DNA of 64,000 bases, taken from contig NC_061469.1 in the NCBI RefSeq assembly GCF_022581195.2, forward strand, positions 806,001 through 870,000, written 5' to 3'. The DNA comes from Helicoverpa zea (Eukaryota > Arthropoda > Insecta > Lepidoptera > Noctuidae). This document shows positions 60,246-64,000 of this stretch, one piece after another. The notes under the pieces are model-generated. The model made no database searches, was not told the origin of the DNA, and saw only the letters and a list, made by a program, of their open reading frames with translations. How positions within the stretch are numbered: the first letter of the stretch is position 1; the number at the start of each line of letters is the position of its first letter. The translations under genes were made by a program, and so were the position numbers.

Positions 60246-60794
60246 ACTATTTGTAATAACCTAGTAGCTTTTTGAGACCGCAAGATGAGATATAAGCTAT
60301 TATAAGTAGCAGGTGGTATTATGAACATTGACTTATTAGACAAAGAAAAATATATCTTTATCTTACAGAATTAGGTCATTTGTCAATATTATTCTATAGG
60401 TAGAATTTGTTTTGACGAGTGAAACCAGCATGTACAGGATAATGAGTGCTTAATTTATTTATAAAATTATATTATAATTCGAGTTTTGTTTGAAGGTGAC
60501 AATATTGTTTTAGTTAGAGTAACACAAGCTTTATCTCGCACTAAGCTAGTTTAGAAGCAGCCTCAGTTGAGCAATACAAAACAAATATTTAATATATTTC
60601 AGTAATATATTGCGACATTGTAAGATTTTGTGATTCGAATGTAAAAATGTATGAAATATAATGTTACAAGTATTTTGTTGGTAATATTCATTTTTATTAC
60701 CCTTCTTTTAACTTGCAAAAGAGCACAGAAAACTAAATACATGTTGTATTTAGGACAGTATTCGATTTCGGGTTTTGGAGCATCGTCTTTTGAA

Positions 60795-60878
60795 AATAAA
60801 CACAAAAGCGAGTTTCATGAAAACATTTAATACATTTCAAACGTCACTGCATCAAGATATACTTACGATTACAATAAA
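60795..60878 (+). terminator. Candidate USO1 poly(A) signals
   Basis: AATAAA occurs at 60795-60800 and 60873-60878, about 0.9-1.0 kb after the USO1 stop codon. Either would give a 3' UTR that includes the MITE at 60060-60245. Confidence 0.4.
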
Positions 60879-61441
60879 TATTTGTCTATCTACATTTATT
60901 TACTATTAACAGTCTCATTTACATGATTATTCACAAATAATGTCTTTTTGAGAATCGTAGAGGCGAACGTTATCATGATTTTAGTTTGAAAATTGGTGTG
61001 TGTGAGGAATGGCATAAGCTGTGATATAGTATGTGTATCTTTTGTAAATATTAATATAGATTGAATAATTTTTATAACTTTTTCTGTAATATAATATTAT
61101 CTCTCTCTCAAGCTATATACTTTTATAATACAGTGTTATGATAAAGATAAATATTAAGAGGGACCCTTATAACTAGACATGCGGGAATGTGTTAAATGCT
61201 CGAGACAACCACGATAGGTAATAGCTAAAGCTTTTAGATATAGTTTACGAACTAATTAGGGATTAATGACTATCTGTAGGAAAAATAACAAGCCTTTTCC
61301 TAGCTCACAGCAATTATGGGTGAGTTGCGCAATTTAACTGTAGCATTAACCAAACCAGAACCGCATTGTGAAAGGAGGAGATTTGACAACTTGAAATAGC
61401 TTGGATATCATTATAGTTAAATGGTGCAACCCACAAATATA

Positions 61442-62784
61442 CACTCTTTTGCAAAGAAAGCGGGCACCTATGCAAAATCTTGGTTTTAAGGACTTTACAT
61501 GCATTTGAAAGGGTTTTAATAACGGTAGGATGTTACTAGCATCAAAAGAGTTATCCAGGCATGCGTGAGAGTATATTCTAAATTTGAATTTTGGAGAAAT
61601 GCTAAGAAACTGGTTAAACCTTGCTCGGGACTAATTCCTGGTAGAAAGTTCGTCGGTGTTTTGAAAAGTTTTTGACGTGATTTTCAGAAAACTGATAATG
61701 CAGTTTTAATTTATAATTAATGGACCTTTCTTGTACATCAAAACATTTTTTAAGAACTATGCGTCTTTGATAAAATTTTCACCTGCTCTAAATGGTCTAT
61801 AATGATGGTTAATGGTAATGGTAAGGGTTGCGATATTTTTGTGTAAAGCGTTCTATTGTTTAGATATTGTTCTCACGCGGTTTAAAATATCCCTTTCTCA
61901 TAAATAAACACAATTTAGAGGAGATGGATGGAGATGGAGATGTTTCTTAAGAAATTAGCAGGTAGCCAATTATTGTTAATGATTTAAGCAGGAAAGTTCT
62001 GTAGATACAGGAAAACCTCGGCGCAAGCAAGTTTATTTAACGAAATGTCCGTTTGATGAAAACACGTTATTTGAACGCTCAGACTCATAGATCTTCAGAG
62101 GTCTACGGGGTTTCCCCAGAGGCGAGGTTGTTTAAAAATCAGTGATTACGAGACCTTAAGACCTAATGCTTACAGTCTATCCGTTATTTTCTGTATTTTG
62201 TAGAATTTCAAGATTTTTCAAAATGTCAAAGTATGATAGGAGATGAGTTGTGATTGGCACTGCTAACTTTAAATTGGTTTTGTCGCAGCCCAAAGTACTG
62301 AGACTCCTCTAAATTGTATTTATTTATGAGAAAGGGATATTTTAAACCACGTGAGAACAATATCTAAACAATAAAACGCTATACACCAAAATACCGAAAC
62401 TCTTAACATTGCCATTAACCATCATTGTAGACCATTTAAAGCAGGTGACAATTTTATCAAAGACGCATAGTTCTTAAAAAATGTTTTGATGTACAAGAAA
62501 GGTCCATTAATTATAAATTAAAACTGCATATCAGTTTTCTGAAAATCACGTCAAAAACTTTTCAAAACGCCGCCGAACTTTCTACCAAGAATTAGTTCCA
62601 AGCAAGGTTTAACCAGTTTCTTAGCATTTCTCCAAAATTCAAATTTTGAATATACTCTCACGCATGCCTGGATAACTCTTCTGATGCTAGTAACATCCTA
62701 CAGTTATTAAAACCCTTTCAAATGCATGTAAAGTCCTTAAAACCAAGATTTCGCATAGGTGCCTGCTTTTTTTGCAAAAGAGTT
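61442..62784. mobile_element. 1.34-kb long inverted-repeat element
   Basis: The arms 61442-61923 and 62304-62784 (482 and 481 bp) are inverted copies with about 30 differences, roughly 94% identical, around a 380-nt loop. The tips read CACTCTTTTGCAAA and AACTCTTTTGCAAA, and TA flanks both ends (61440-61441 and 62785-62786), pointing to a Tc1/mariner-type insertion site. No open frame of useful length is present. If transcribed across both arms it would fold into a near-perfect double-stranded hairpin of about 480 bp. It lies between the end of USO1 and the tail-to-tail Vti1a. Confidence 0.88.
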
Positions 62785-62786
62785 TA

Positions 62787-63500
62787 TGTGAAACATTATT
62801 GCTATTTTAATATAGTAAACTGTAGTTCTAAATGTATTATGATTTTAAGTATAGCTGTTAATAAAATAGTAGTAGCATGATTTGAGATTATTGTGACCTA
62901 ATCAATTGATATTTTTGTGATGAATGGAAATATACTTTAGTTCATTATAATCTACTTGGAGTTACACTTGATTGATGATTTCATTACATAAAAGTCGTGA
63001 CTTTTAACAGCCAAATAGGTAGGCCATTAATAAATTATTTCATAGTCAAATAATTATTCTTAGTTTTTATATCATTTGTTATTTTGATACATATTGTGAT
63101 ACAAAAATCAACATACCTACTCTTTATTTTCAAATAAAATGCAGCAAAAATCGAAATACCAGCACTTGGAAAATTGTCAATGATGGTAGACAATCACATT
63201 GTATACAGTCAAATACAACCCAGAGTACATAAAACGCTCTACTACAATAATGATGATTATATACAACATTTAACCTTCAACAATTACAATTACATACATT
63301 TTAAGTTCAAGTTCTCACCAAACTTTTTGACCGCCGCTTTTAGAATTCAGTAGATGGCGTACGTGACTAAAGTGACTCACACGTGCTCGCAAAATTATAT
63401 GTGAGCCGCCAAAAAGTTTGACGAAAACCTACAAATCGCGTATAGCATCAGTAACAACGCACAATTGTCTCGCCACATGGATACAGGAGTGAGTGTAGGG
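62787..63500. other. Intergenic DNA and probable Vti1a 3' UTR
   Basis: AT-rich. A minus-strand AATAAA (TTTATT at 63123-63128) lies about 375 nt past the Vti1a stop and could end that transcript. Nothing else was recognised. Confidence 0.4.
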
Positions 63501-63650
63501 CTAGGTGACATAGAAGTAGACACCGACACACAGCAGTATGCCGAGGACTAGGAAGACCATGATGAGGATGAACCGGTCCTGCAGGGCGCGCATTATCATC
63601 GTGTTCATCAGACGGGTGGAACGGTTCAGTTGCTCGTCTGTTTCGCGGAG
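63501..63650 (-). CDS. Vti1a: Vti1a SNARE, last coding exon (partial)
   Basis: Vti1a is a Qb-SNARE of the trans-Golgi network and endosomes. Only the last exon is in the window: 49 residues plus TAG, phase 0, with acceptor CTTCCACAG. It begins LRETDEQLNRSTRLMNTMIM, matching the end of the Vti1a SNARE helix (mammalian LRETDANLGKSSRILTGM). It continues RALQDRF and then a C-terminal membrane anchor of about 19 hydrophobic residues (ILIMVFLVLGILLCVGVYF) ending YVT. The rest of the gene lies to the right, beyond the window. Vti1b is less likely, because its SNARE end reads differently (VNTSENLSKSRKIL). Confidence 0.85.
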   Translation of the reverse strand, partial: LRETDEQLNRSTRLMNTMIMRALQDRFILIMVFLVLGILLCVGVYFYVT

Positions 63651-63745
63651 CTGTGGAAGGTTTTTCTTAAATTAGAATAGAATTCAAATAGTTTTGTCGC
63701 TTCTGAAATAACCATTCGAGGCTCTATGCATGTTTTTATTATAGT

Positions 63746-64000
63746 GCAACTTTTCTAAGTTTGTATGTAGGTACTTTCTTTAGGCACCAAGGATTGTGTT
63801 TCGGATGGCACGCTACTGTAGGTCTCGACTGCCATTGAACATTCTTGGCAGTCGTTACGGGTAGTCAGATGCCAGTAAGTCCGACAGCAGTCTAACCAAG
63901 GGGTATTGGGTTGCCCGAGTAACTGGGATGAAGAGTACTCTGCTGAATCCGGTTAAACTGGAAGCCGACCCCAACATAGTTGGAACGAGGCTCGGAAGAT
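63746..64000 (+). mobile_element. SINE body without tRNA head, cut by window end
   Basis: It matches the body of the SINE at 39380-39748: GCAACTTTTCTAAGTTTGTA, TGTGTTTCGGATGGCACG, CAGTCGTTACGGGTAGTCAG, GGAAGCCGACCCCAACAT. The tRNA-like head with A and B boxes is absent, so this copy is 5'-truncated. It lies in the Vti1a intron, antisense to that gene, and may continue past 64000. Confidence 0.8.

Noticed and set aside
1..64000. CRISPR arrays, bacterial operons or prophage
   Set aside because: The sequence is plainly eukaryotic (spliced genes, SINEs, Helitrons); no regularly spaced direct repeats of CRISPR type were seen.

Overview
The window looks like genomic DNA from a moth or butterfly (Lepidoptera). 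The genes are intron-containing and insect-like. The mobile DNA includes lepidopteran-type Helitron-like repeats (TC at the 5' end, TAATATTATAAA just inside it, CTAG at the 3' end), a maT-like mariner relic, a tRNA-derived SINE, a hAT-type element and several short inverted-repeat elements. No database search was run; all calls come from reading the sequence and its translations.

Left 38 kb (1-38,000): no gene can be firmly supported. It is AT-rich, apparently unique DNA with short CpG-rich patches. It contains a broken mariner with a head-to-head arrangement (11.8-13.2 kb), a palindromic foldback-like element (23.7-24.0 kb), two near-identical Helitron-like copies (28.7 and 34.1 kb), a decayed LINE reverse transcriptase with a tiny SINE-tail insertion (36.7-37.1 kb), and two weak exon candidates on the minus strand (23.3-23.5 kb and about 38.0 kb).

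Right 26 kb: a compact gene cluster. RpL34 (+, 38.6-40.6 kb, 119 aa) encodes a 60S ribosomal protein. RIOK1 (+, 44.5-46.5 kb, 601 aa) encodes the 40S-maturation kinase/ATPase. HAP40/F8A (-, 48.6-46.95 kb, 296 aa, six exons) encodes the huntingtin-associated 40-kDa protein and converges on RIOK1. USO1/p115 (+, 49.2-59.9 kb, 818 aa, nine exons) encodes the Golgi vesicle tether and diverges from HAP40 across about 515 bp. The last coding exon of Vti1a (-, 63.5-63.65 kb), a Golgi/endosome SNARE, lies at the right edge. Two genes serve ribosome production or assembly and three serve endomembrane trafficking.

The right part is also much richer in mobile elements, mostly in introns and between genes. 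The most striking structure is a 1,343-bp element downstream of USO1 (61,442-62,784). Its two ~481-bp arms are inverted and about 94% identical around a 380-nt loop, with TA at both ends. If transcribed it would form a very long hairpin RNA. Other notable structures are a hAT-like element with a perfect 8-bp target duplication, a TA-flanked MITE with perfect 60-bp inverted repeats nested in a Helitron-like element, and three very short (32-78 bp) retrotransposon-tail insertions that still have 15-17 bp target duplications.
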